64,000 bases of DNA from Combretum micranthum (lineage: Eukaryota; Streptophyta; Magnoliopsida; Myrtales; Combretaceae): contig JAMXBD010001451.1 in assembly GCA_024138025.1 (NCBI GenBank), forward strand, positions 124,001-188,000, given 5' to 3'. The translations under genes were made by a program, and so were the position numbers. Position 1 is the first letter of the stretch; every line of letters begins with the position of its first letter. The notes beneath the pieces are model-generated. The model did no database searches. It was given only the letters and a program-made list of their open reading frames with translations, and had not been told where the DNA came from. Below are positions 35,113-47,562 of the stretch, piece after piece.

Positions 35113-35781
35113 TAGAGCTACAAATGAGTCAAGCCGAGCTTTTAAAGGCTTGAGCTCCGTTCATTTAAAATTTAGCAAGCTCAAGCTTAAGCCGAGCTTT
35201 TGATAAAGTCAGAAATTGAGACTCAAGCTCGACTCGTTTAGTTGAATGAGCTTAAGTTTGAGCTCGATCTTGACTTGTTTATGAGACGAGCTCAAGCCGA
35301 GCTGAGCGAGCCGAGCCAAGCCGAGCCAGTCCGAGCTTTGTAGAGCCTAATGAGATTTTATCAAATCTAAAACTTAAGTTTGAACTCGACTCTTTTAGAG
35401 GACCTGTTTTTTCATTTTTTTTAAACCTAAAATATGATATGTAACTATTGCTACAATATAAACATAATTATTAAATAGAAATTAATTTTTATTATTTTTA
35501 TTATGTAGTTATAAATAATCTTTCATGCAAAAAAAAGTTTAAAAATCTGCTCACGAGCTTATTAACGAGCCTATTAACGAGTCTAGACGCGAGTCTGTTC
35601 CCAAACTGATACGAGCTTGTTCACGAGCTAACTCACGAGCCTAAATCAAAGCTTGAGATCGACTCATTTAAATAAACGAGCTTTACTTTGAGCTCAAACT
35701 CGACTCATTTATTAATCTGTCTTGAGCCGAGTTGATCTTAAAGCAAGCTAAGCTTGAGTAGCTGGATTGTTTGCAGCCCTA
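35113..35781. mobile_element. Non-autonomous hAT transposon (669 bp)
   Basis: The ends are imperfect inverted repeats, TAGAGCTACAAATGAGTC on the left and TAGGGCTGCAAACAATCC on the right (reverse complement), the form seen at hAT ends. They are flanked by an 8-bp duplication with one mismatch, TAACCATG (35105-35112) and TAAGCATG (35782-35789), the length hAT transposases make. The interior is dense in GAGCTCGA/GAGCCGAGC-type words in both orientations, typical subterminal binding-site clusters. No transposase coding is present, so it depended on another element. Confidence 0.82.
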
Positions 35782-35789
35782 TAAGCATG

Positions 35790-38700
35790 GTTGCTAACTT
35801 TCTAAAATATTTTGAATGGGTTGTGGGGTTAAGAAAAAAACTAGACTGAACTACAATTCAAACCAAACCAAAAGAATCAAATTGAACTGAAATTTAAGTT
35901 CTTTTCAAAATGGTCTGATTTAATGAAGAAAAACATTTCACAGATTATGGGTCAAAACTGAACCCAATCATTTTATTTATTTGAAAAATCAAACATATTT
36001 TTTCTTTTAATTATTTTTTAATCTTTATTTAGATATGTATCCTTTATAAGAATGGAATTAGTAATAGTCTCATCTTTTGATTGTTGTAGTATGTCTATAA
36101 ATAAGTTACTCTTTAGTTTGTAATATTTTGAACTTTTTTTTTTTTTTTGTGAACTATTCCATTTCTATTTCCTTGTATTTATTAGCTTGTAAAATTGATA
36201 ATTTATTGATTAAAAGCACAACGAATTGAAATTTATGCCTTATATTGGGATAGCATATTCTAACTTTACGAGTCTAATAGTTCACTATAGTTCAAGATAA
36301 TTCAAAAAAATTAAACTAGTATATGATTATAATTTCATGATAGATGAAATCTTTCCCTGCTACAAGTTTTATGTATTTATTTAGATAAATAGTGGAGAGA
36401 CCTAGGTAACACCTATAGATTATGACCAATTTCAATTATTTTTCAAGCTTTAAATAATAACAAAGAGATAGAGTTGCAGAGGATCACACCAAGATTTAAC
36501 ATGTAGTTCAGTCACTCCCTAGTCTTTATAACACACAATAATACCTAATTTAAGGAGGACTTCACACACTTTATTTTACGCAATACAGTTTGCTTTAATA
36601 GAGCTTATACCATAACATAACAACACACTTGAGTTGTTCCTTTATAACAAGCTTTCTAGCAACTAAGCACAACTCAAGATTCCACACAAGATCACTCAAC
36701 AAACTTAGTATAGTACCTTTACAACATATTGCAAATTTTATAACTAAAGACACTATACTTTTCTATCACTTCACTAAATAATATGAAATAAAACTAAAGC
36801 TTTGAGAATGTGTGTACATGAAATTAATTGCAATTTATGAGCTTTATCAACACCATCTAATTACCTAAATATTTGTATTTATAAGCCTTCAAAAACTCCT
36901 ACTTGTTGCCCCCAAAAACAGCATAAATAGTCGAGCATTAAATGCTCTAACGGCTAGTTTAGACACAACAGGTCTGAACCTTTTTTCAATTAATCTAGAT
37001 TACTTGAACTGTTCTACATCCTAGGCCTTTGTAATCTAAAAGATATGGACTTCTTGTCAACATGTTTGGATCCTTTGTTATACCTTGATACTATTTCATA
37101 TTTTAGGCGTATCTCTCTCATCCGAACTTCAATTGAGGTAATTTAAGATGCTATGACAAGCTTAAAGAAAGCTCTACAACTTTCATGTTTTAAACATTAA
37201 GAAATTCTAAAGAAATCAAGGCCTAAAACATGTTTGTATCAAATTGCAACATATAAGTACAAACAAAAACACTTATATATTGCACAAAAAGACTCAACAC
37301 ATCACAAACATAATTAGTTATTAATTGTAACTTTACTATATCATTTTGAGCAATTTGTGCAATATATTTCCTCACCAAAATTTGACTTGAACCCTCCAAT
37401 TCAACAAATAGATAATTTTAAATATCATTGTTTATATTTGCATTAATGATAGAATATGTAATTAATATCTTTTGATAGTTTGTATTTTTATTTTAAAATA
37501 AAAAAATTAAAATCACAAATTGACTATAACAATCCCTTTTTTTTTGTTTGAAAAAATTACGAATTGAATTGTGTGGTTTAGCTAAAATTTAAAACAAAAC
37601 AGTAATATATAATTTGGCTTAGTTCAAGGTGAACCGAACTGAACTCACCACTAATAGATAGTCAACCTTGGGTGCAAGTTTCGTGCTTTGCAACTTAAAA
37701 ACTTAACAATCCTATGATATATCCAAGCCAATTCACGCACTCTAAAGCTCATGTTCAACTTCTATTTCCTTGTTGGTTTTGGTTCTCCACCATCTTGGTA
37801 AGTTGGATTGAAATGTTCCAGTAGAGTTCTTGGATATCTTTGTTTTTATCGTCCACACTAATATTTTCCTCCTTTAATACTAAATTATAAGCGAAGTTAA
37901 GTAAGCATAGACCCGAGTCATTGCAATATGTTTATCCTAATATTATATGCTTATTTTGAATAGTATTTTGTTTCCTATCATCAACTTTATTGGTTAAATA
38001 ACTTATCTTTAGGGTTCCAAATATAGAAACTCAAATTTTGATTTTTCAATATATGATAAATTATATTGAAAAATTCTTAGAATTTTATTATTTACAACTT
38101 TATTGCAAAGTTTATTTAAATTGGAAAACATCTTTGAAAACTCTAAATTTAGTGGTTTGATGAAATCGGGTTACACACATATTAAAATAAAATAAATAAA
38201 TAAATAAATAAAGCTTTTAGGACATCTATTAGAAAATACTAAATTGTCAATCATACTTATTAATTTGAACGAAAGAAACTTCTACCATCTTGTAATGAGC
38301 TTTCAGTCAATCATTTTATTATTAAACTAGTTATATAAATCAATATAGAAATTATTTTAATAATATGATAATGATGACAAATTTAACTTGTTTAATAATT
38401 TACTAAAATCATCTTATAAGAAATATATAAATAATAAAAAAGTACGAAAGCATAGAATTCTTTTTAAAAGTATAAGTCCCGGTCAGACGCTAGCTAAGTC
38501 TTATCAATAAAGCATTTAAGGAAACTTCAACACGATAGAAAAAGAATAGTCATATAAATAAGAAACCAATACATATGGACATGGGCATTTTGCGTCAAGC
38601 AAGACTTGTACATTCTTGTGTGCTTTCGTTTAATAGGATCGCATCATCGCACCGTGTGGCGTCATTATAAATTTTACATCACCACGAAATATTAGGAAAA

Positions 38701-40485
38701 TATCAATGGATCTTCAACGAGAATTTATGAAGGAATAAATTGAAATATTTCTTTATTTTTATACACACTTGTTTTCTTTTTATGAAATGCATAATTAATA
38801 TATTATAAAATATAAATAATTTTATTATTAAACCTTTAGCAAAACCACTGAATCTTTGGTATTAAATTTAATGCCGTTTAAAAGAAAAGTTAGTCATGGA
38901 TATCTTTTAAAATTTAAGGTAACATCAGCAATATATACGAGAATTGCAGGTCAACAGTACAAGATCTTTCTAGTGGGAACACGATGAATATTAGGCCATT
39001 ATTGCGTGGGAACGCGCAATACCTCGAGAAATTTTCTAAGTACAGCCAAAACTTTTAACTTGTGAGGAGAAGAAATAGTACGTGGCATCGCTCGGATGGC
39101 TTGACCCTTAGCAAATTTAGAAAATAAACCGGCTGGTTATTAAGACAATTACCTTACCGTTTCCTTGCATCACTCCAGGATTTTACATAAAAATAATTTT
39201 TATGATTTTTATACTATCTTCTTAATATATGTAGATGTGGAAAATATATTTTATTATTAAATTTTATTACTTTTCCTTACATTGCACCGGTAAGCTACCT
39301 CTTCATATCAAGCCATAGAGAAAATGATGTTATAAATAGTCATAAATGTTTATTTAAATATTAATATAAAATTTAAGTATCAAATTTAATTTTTTGTATA
39401 AAGTTCAACTATGGTTCACTTTCTAGATTGAGTTAAGGATGACAAGAAAAGATTTTTTTTTTTATTAAATTAAAGTGCTTGTCACATCTATAAATTCTAA
39501 ATTTCAAGTTATAATGTGTAAAACTAACTTCTATATTCATTATAATTAACATATTGAAAGAAATAAAAATAATAATTTTTTAATTTAAAAATTTTTACAA
39601 TATGCAAAATTTGTTTATTATTAAAGTTCAAATTTATAACAAATACTTATAGAATCTAATTACATGATTTTAATAAAATTGTAAAATAACTAGCAAATTC
39701 TAAAATGAAAAAACTTCAAAAGCATATATGCATTAATTAATCTTAGAAGATTAATAACACTTCTATATTATTTAGAAGTTCAAATAAATACCATCGAAAT
39801 TCTTCTAAAATAAATATTACAAGTACTTCTATAATAAATTAGTATAAGTTTTTTTCTAAATGAAAATTTTTAAAATGTTGTGTATAGATGATAATCTTAA
39901 CCAAAAGTGATTGCAAAATGAAAATAGAGTATTATTATATCTTCTTTAATTATTTTATATTATAATTTTTTAATTGAATACATGTTTCAAGATGGGATAA
40001 GGCTTGCATACTCTATTATACAAGTACCAAGGCAAGTATAAGGTATAAAGATCTCGTATCTATACCCTACCTTATCAAAGCAGGTTCCAAAAATACAATG
40101 CTCATACCTTACCTTTAGTCCTCAATATCCACCTGGATCTTACCCGGTTGAGCAAGGTATGGATGGATACCTTAGTAAGATTACTTGCTCACCTCTAGTG
40201 GACGTTACATCGATGTGATATATAAAAATTACATGGAGTAGCATTATAAAAATATTTATCTATTGTTCTATAGTAAATGATAATGGTCACCTAAAAAGAT
40301 AGTATTCTTTTGAAACAATCTCATATATTTTATCTATACCAGTAAAGGGATGTGTATGCAAATTTTATAATATGAAATGTATGAAAATATTAATTAAAAA
40401 ATAATTATATAAATAATATTACCAATTGGTACCAATTAGATGTATGGAAAAAAAATTGTTAATTACTATGTAATTAAATTACTAG
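35790..40485. other. AT-rich intergenic DNA with old repeat fragments
   Basis: No gene supported. The stretch at about 36420-37400 (with ATCACACCAAGATTTAACAT and ordered CACACTT-type words) resembles a copia-type LTR fragment, but neither border could be set. The flanks at 35830-35990 and 37540-37660 are rich in AACCAAACC/GAACCGAACTG words, as in another old hAT-like element. An (AAAT)n microsatellite lies at about 38184-38211. At 39970-40200 a block of ACCTTACC and TACCC-type words looks like a further decayed repeat. The rest is featureless. Confidence 0.35.
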
Positions 40486-43400
40486 TGTAGATGTATGGAT
40501 TTGATTAAAATCTTCATCTCTATTACTTTAAATCAATACATGGTGCATGATGTTGCCAGGTACTTTAATAGAAATGGAGATTTTGTTCATTGTCGTGGAT
40601 GAATTATTGAGTAAAAGTCAAGCATCAGTGCTGCAACTAATTTCATTACATATAGTTGTATTGTAGTGTGCAAACTAGTAGCACACTTCAATTGTGTGTG
40701 TTGCATTATGTTCTTTGAACGATCTTGTCCCCATGAAGTCATTTAGTATCTAAATCTGGCTATGAAACCATCTGATGTCCATATTGTAAATGTACGACTC
40801 TTCACATGCTCATTAGGCTCCATCGTAATAGTAGGATAAGCCAAAGTAGACATGGAGGTTACAACATAATTTTTTCTTGATGACTGATATATTTCAAGAA
40901 CTCAGCAAGCATCACGCATCATACTCAAATCAATATCTTCTGACATATCATGCATTTCGTAACATCTGGCATAAAAAAGCTAAAACCCATCAAATTTTCC
41001 CTTTTATATTTTAGTCCAGATAAGAAAACATGTATTCAAAAGATGTCAACCATGATACTGCCGCCTTAAGAATATCATTACATTTGTCTCCTCATGATTT
41101 GCCTCATATAGTGCACAAATATGTTTGGCATATCTTACAATGGGATATTACAATATAATACACCGTTATCCTTTCTCTTCTTCTTCTTTCCTTTGTTTTT
41201 TTTTTTTTTTTTTTTTTTTCACAATTCATATCTTCTTCAAAATATACTCAATATATATAAATATATATATTGAACTTTATCTTTTTATATATTAATACTA
41301 TATCCCAAATCTCAATCAACTCCAACAAGTTTCTTTTTTTCAATATACATATAAATCAATTTAATCCCAGGGTTAACTTTTTTCAATAACGCTATACAGT
41401 AACAATGAACCCATGACCATCATCTTGATCCCATATTTCTTTATTCTCTTCTTTCTTCGTATTCTCACCACAGAATATCATGTCTAAAAGCCAATATACA
41501 CTTGAGGTAGAAATATGATTAACTTTCTGATGACATCAAGCAATACATATTGAACCAACAACAGAAGTGTGATTAAATTTCGATGATGCCAAGCCCACTT
41601 TCTACATCCAAGCAGAACATAGTCTCTTCCAACACATCTGTCGTCTTTATAAATCCCTTGTTTTCTTTTTTTAATAGTATATATATTTTTTGTCTTCGAT
41701 GTTGGACTCTGTTTTCCATCTAGTAACACCAAGGCATAAGACTTTGCTGCATTGGAACAACAAATATAGCCATGGAACGTGTAGTATATAGTTTTCCATA
41801 TACACATATACGTATAGTACAACCTCTTGTATTGTAACTTTCAAAAAGTACCAACATAAACTTTATATTTTATGTTGGAAAAATTTGAATCTTGGCATGA
41901 ATTTCAAATAAAGTCAGATCAGATCACATAAATTGCAATCTCAGGCTCTACGAAAACATACGAATAGTCTCATAAAGATGCCATCATTGGATGGACCCTT
42001 TTTGTTGTGTTACCCACTATTCCTTTCCTTAACATCTCAAAGATTCTATTACAAGTCTTATAAAATCCTTCTTCTTTTCCTTTCTTCTCTCTCTCTCTCT
42101 CTTTTTGTTATCAATCTTGATTGCACTGTTAGTTGGTTGATATATTCTAATAAAGCCTACAAGAAACTTGAGAACATATCCATCATTGTATTGCGTCCCA
42201 TGCACTCATGATGCCAATTTTTTTTTTCTTTTTATTAGGATCTTGAGAGTATCTCAGCATCACTACTCTTTTTAACATTTGAACGATTAACTTCAATATA
42301 TTATATTTGCTCCGTCAATCCTACTAAAATTATTCACAACTGGTAAATCCAATTTACCTTGACTTTTTTTTTCTTTAATTTGTACTCGCGGTAGTGAACT
42401 ACTGTTATCATCTTGAAACAAAATAGCAATATTGAGCAATGTGATTGCATATAGTTTATTTTTGTTGATATAAAATCTTGATAATCTTGAACCCAATAAT
42501 AATTTTAGTACTCCTCATAGTCTTGATGCCTTTGATAATTTTGGCACTCTTGGTAAGACTGATAATCTTAATATCCTTCATGCTCTTGATAATCTTAAAT
42601 AATCTGCTTATTATTTGTACCATCTCGTCTAATATGTGTGACAATGATTAAATATTAACACTATCAGCCATTCTTGTGATGTTTGATGAATTGTACAATT
42701 GTAAGAGTGAAAACTCTTAGTTGTCTTGTATTTCACTCTTTCATCTAATGAACATGGTACTTCATGGTTTTTAAGATGATTCTCTGATTCTTCCATGTCT
42801 TAACTACATAGATAACAATCTTCATACCACACCATCGTATGATGACCCTCTCAACCGTCCGTATCCAAAACCTCACGTGATAATCATGGAATTGCTTATT
42901 GCGTTCATGTTGCATTCCTCACATGGTGACCTTGGCACTGTACCACTATAAGGGAAGAGTCTCATCAGTCGTCTGTGTCTCATTCACTCATTTAACGATC
43001 TTGGAATAACATCACTATAAGAGGGGGCTCTTTCTCATCTTGCGCACCCTGTCATTAGGTAAATGACTTCAAGACTCTGCTTCTACAAGAAAAGTAACTC
43101 TTCATTATTTAATGCCCTATTGCCTTGCATGGGTTCATTTATTGCTTTCTTCTTAATTATTGCATGCTATTACTTCGAATATTCAAGTGTTGATATTTTT
43201 AATTCACATACTAATGAGTTTGTTATGTCTTGCTCGTGCTATGGACATTGAATTCACAAATAACGTCTTTTCCATCATGCATGTGTATGTATGTATATGA
43301 CTCCCCTTTCATCATATAATATATATGTCTTCTTTTTTTTTTTTTAATAACTATATTTCTTCTCCCCTAAAGTAGTAGTAATCATACATAGACGTTGCTA

Positions 43401-44691
43401 CCACTTTTGACAAATATATTAAGGATGCATAACAAAGGTTTACACATAAATATCAACACGCACTGGTAAATATCTTGAAGAGTTATGAGGGATCACTTCC
43501 ACACACTCTCCTAGTGGTATAGTTAACAATTTCTTGAGTTAAGAAATCAATATGGACTTTTCAAGATCAAAGTAGGGTTACCAATATTGTTGTATCGTTG
43601 TATCTAATCATTCATATCATAGGCTTATGAAGCACTATGTGATATTTCAAACTTCACATATTATAGACTTTCCTCCTCCCTTAGTCAGTGTCTGCCATAA
43701 TTGTTTTATCTTTGAGAAAGTTGAAGTGCTTTAAGAGGTGCATGTCATCTCAACTCCAATGCAATTTGCTATTTAGTAGTTATTTGATGATTGCTTACCA
43801 CTCTTTAAGCTAAACATGTCATATCATGACAAGCTTTAGCACTAGTGGAAAGTATTTATAGCTTTCCTTAAGCAAGTGTCATTACATAGTGATAGTAGTG
43901 CTCATATCAGGGAGTAGAAACATAAAGAAATAATACCAAAGTATTGCTTGAGCTTAATGACACTTGTTAGAGGTGTGGTAGCTTTGAGTGACTATCATTT
44001 GTCATGACTAATAAAGCCCTTTGTAACAATGACTATGCGCCTAGGAGTAGAGCTTGACCTAGTCGCATTAGAGCAAAGTAGCATAATTTTGGAGCTAATT
44101 AAACTCAATGATCTAAGATACCTAATGTAAATCCTGCATGAATATGGATTTTCCTTATTTGCTCATGTTAATGAATATCAAAATGCCACTTAGGTTGTAT
44201 GTAATATGTGCTTGCGCTTTAGAAATAAGGCTTCACTTAACAATAGTGAGTTATGATGTAGTGATAAATTATTTTGCCTATTGTATCGCACATTGAAGCA
44301 GTACTCTCACTTACTAGCAACAATATTATTAGCACTTAGAGTAGTTAATCGATCACACATTGAGCAACGATTGTATTATGTGCCTTGTAGGCTTGACACT
44401 TGAGTAATCGAGTTTAGTTAGTCAAGAGGACATTTCCTAATACTTGATTGTTCATGACATGTTGTCAAAGCAATATATTGCACCATGTTAGGTGTGAAAT
44501 TGTATTTTCATGTGCCTAAGAGACAATGCTTCTACGAGTCAGCATGTCATAGTCGTATCATCATGCACCTAGGAGAATATGGTCTTACTAAGTAGCAGTG
44601 ATGTATCCAATATTATGATTATAATCGATACAACCTCCTATAGGTTGTTAAGCGTATTAGTATTGTAAGACAATTTAGATTCATATTATCT

Positions 44692-44910
44692 AAAGGGACC
44701 TTTTGTGAACCTATCATGACTATGAGGCTTGCTTGGATTCATTGCTTTAAGAGACCTCTGAAGAAATTTGCATAAGTATGAAGCTTGCTTAGACTTAATG
44801 ATTTAAGGGACTTCTTATAGAACTTTTATGAACATGAGGTTTGCTTAAACTCAATGATCTGGGCGCCTCTTGAAAAACTTTCATGAGCATGAGACTTGTT
44901 TGCCAATGAT
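44692..44910. repeat. Degenerate ~57-bp tandem repeat
   Basis: About four units starting AAAGGGACC (44692), AAGAGACC (44749), AAGGGACTT (44805) and GCGCCTCTTG (44863). Each continues with a CATGA.TATGAGGCTTGCTT-like core and a TTAATGATTTAAG-like end. Divergence among units is high, so the array is old. Confidence 0.65.
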
Positions 44911-45659
44911 GGTAACTAAATAACCCCTTTTGAGAAAGTTCAATCACGCTTAAGCAACGATCATGACATTTGTCGCGTAGGATCAAAATCTGTAACTTTA
45001 TTACTCAATGGGATTATTTTTCACTACGTGATTACCCAGTATGAGTTACTAGGGAGGTTGTTTTTATTAACTGCAATAGCTTATAACGGGCCTGGGAGTC
45101 AATACTCTTACTAATCTACAATACACAAGTCTAACATGTCGTCATGCACCTAGGAGTCATTGCTTTTACCAGTCAGCAGCAACTTTTGAATTACCCCTTG
45201 TAAACTTTGCTTTTATGAAGTCATAAATCTTATAGGGACTCAATTTGATAATTGTAGACGATACAAGTTTTGGGGTTTAAGGATTATAATGGTAGTCCAC
45301 TAAAGGCTATTAAATAGCAAAGACTACATAAAAGCATCATATTTTTCGATTCATCATGGTAGCATGCCAAGGTGCCTTACACGAAGGGCACCACATGAGA
45401 ACATCGTTATGTAAGCATGATTCAAGTTTACTGGAATCCGATAGGGGATTTCTCTACTAATATCATTCTTTCCTTGAATTCCTTTTATCTTTAAGGAAGT
45501 AGGAGCGCTTTTAAGGAACTTGTTGTTTTGATTTTAATGTAGTATATAACTCGGCATCTCAGTTGTGAAATAACCTCATTACAAGCTTCATTGAATTACC
45601 ATGTCATCACTTAACCTTGGAGCACGATGATAAGGCACATAGGTCAAGTTGATAGGTCA

Positions 45660-45840
45660 GTGTGTAGACTTAAGACTTAAAAGCCAAGGGGCTAAGATAT
45701 TTCTTGAGCTTAAGGCATGAAGGCCATGATGTTAGGGCTTAAGGGGTGCAAGTTATGATGCCAAGGCAGTGCCAGGCTTAAGGCATAGAGCCAAGATACC
45801 AGGGCATAACCTAGGCTTAAGGTAATCTTATTCGGGGTGA
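45660..45840. repeat. Degenerate short tandem repeat (GCTTAAGG words)
   Basis: Four to five imperfect units around the word GGCTTAAGG(C/G), each with GCCAAG or GCCATGATG nearby, roughly 35-45 bases apart. No coding meaning seen. Confidence 0.45.
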
Positions 45841-47562
45841 TGCAAGAGAGAACATGTGATGATGATAACCCACAAAGCTAGATTCTTTCATTCTCAGCTT
45901 CAAATGCTTGTTGTTACTTAATTGCAACCTGTTGTGGTGGTGTTTGCTCATTTACTCTTTGAGGTATGTTCACCTTAGTGGTTGGAGAGTTGGTTGGCTG
46001 CGATGCAGTAATAGTTGATTGAGATGAAGAGGGAGCGTATTGCTACGCAGCAAAGGAGGAGCCTAGTAGTGTTTACCTTTGTATGTGATAGCATTGGCAC
46101 CCAGCCCTAGTACGAGGTGAGTGAACATAGCCAAGAATTAGCTTAAGGCCTTAATGTTCTCCTGTATTATTGGCATCATTTGTGCATTATCATATTGCAT
46201 AACACACAATATTTGTGTCAAGAACTACGCATTGCGTGTTAGTAATAGGGTTAGCATTGAGGTTAAGGTTACTAGCATCTTAACTTGCATTATCATCTGA
46301 GTTGGTCGGTCTTCATCTTAGAGGTGCAATCATAATTATGTCAAGTTCCTCGCCTCCCTAGTAGAGTAACCAAAATGTAGATGTATGGAATCAATTAGAA
46401 TAGTCATGTACATACTACATGAGTATCGCTACACATAGCCTGCAAGGAATGACATACGATGGCAAGTCAATAATGAATGATTAAGAGTAAAGTGGAAAAA
46501 GGAAGACGAATAGGTAGTCTCGATCATCTCAAATGCGCTTGTGATAGGTAGAAAAGCTATCAAGTGTCAAACCCTACTACTAGTAATGAACAAGTGTCTA
46601 ATCTCTTGAGACAGAAATTCAGCAGCACGTTAGTGTATTTATCATAATTCTTCCTGTTCAAACGAAGAGGGACTTACGGTATTTATAGAACTTGGCTATC
46701 AATGTCATCTGTTAGATCACTTTGACAGTTGAAAGCTAAGATGATTCCCTTTTAGTACATGAGTTATAATGGGAAATGGACAAGTCAATTCAATGAGCCT
46801 TACTCTAAACCTACATTACCAAATCACTAGGCCTTGTCACTTAAAATAAACAATATATATGTTCTAAAACCCATTTACAACAGATAATAGGCATTATTGT
46901 ACAATAGATTAAGGTGATTAGTATTTATTATATTGTAAAATGGCAATCGACAAAATATCAATACCTTCAAAGATGTTTTAGTCAACTTATAGTAATTATA
47001 ATTAAAATACTTTGTTGAAAGAACTTTTACATGTTGAAAAAAAAAATCATAATAAAAGAAATTATAAAGTAACAAATGATAAAAAAAAATTAAAGATACA
47101 AAAAATATTAATAAAATTATAAGATACACACTAAAGCTAATGATATTAACGAAAATTTAAATGCATTATTTATAGAAATTGTAATGAAATATCAAATTAA
47201 TAAATGAATTTTGAATTGTAAATGATATTGATTTCTATATGTTTTATTGAATTTATTTTATTATTATGAAATTTCATATTTTATGTAGAGGTATTTGAAT
47301 AAATTTTATATAAAAATATTAAAAATACAAAAATTATGTATTGCCCTTTAATAATATAGGTTTCATATTTTATCTATAGATATTTGAATAAATTTTATAT
47401 AAAAATGTTAAAAATACCAAAATTATGTCTTGCCCTTTAATAATATAGATAGTATTGTAACATGCATCATGCAATGCAATGCCATAAATCTTATAAAATA
47501 TCTCACATAGTATATTATACATAATTAATGCTTTATAATATTCCATAATATCAAAGTATAAC

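Larger units (their letters stand above)
40486..47562. other. Decayed repeat DNA, possibly an old minus-strand gypsy element
   Basis: No intact coding. At 46351-46380 the plus text CCTCCCTAGTAGAGTAACCAAAATGTAG recalls, on the minus strand, the primer-site/LTR junction of Tat-type gypsy elements. A similar end word (TGTAGATGTATGGA) occurs at 40486 and 46376. Minus-strand fragments near 45900-46030 read Pro/Gln-rich. This is weak; it may be coincidence. A CT microsatellite is at 42086-42102, a Lys/Ile-coding short-repeat tract at about 42456-42640, a T-run near 41198-41219, and two minisatellite-like tracts are listed separately. The open frame at 41822-41484 (minus) matches nothing I recognise. 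Confidence 0.25.

Noticed and set aside
41484..41822. 112-codon minus-strand open frame as a small gene
   Set aside because: No recognisable domain, unusual composition, overlaps microsatellite-like DNA, and no splice or promoter context supports it.
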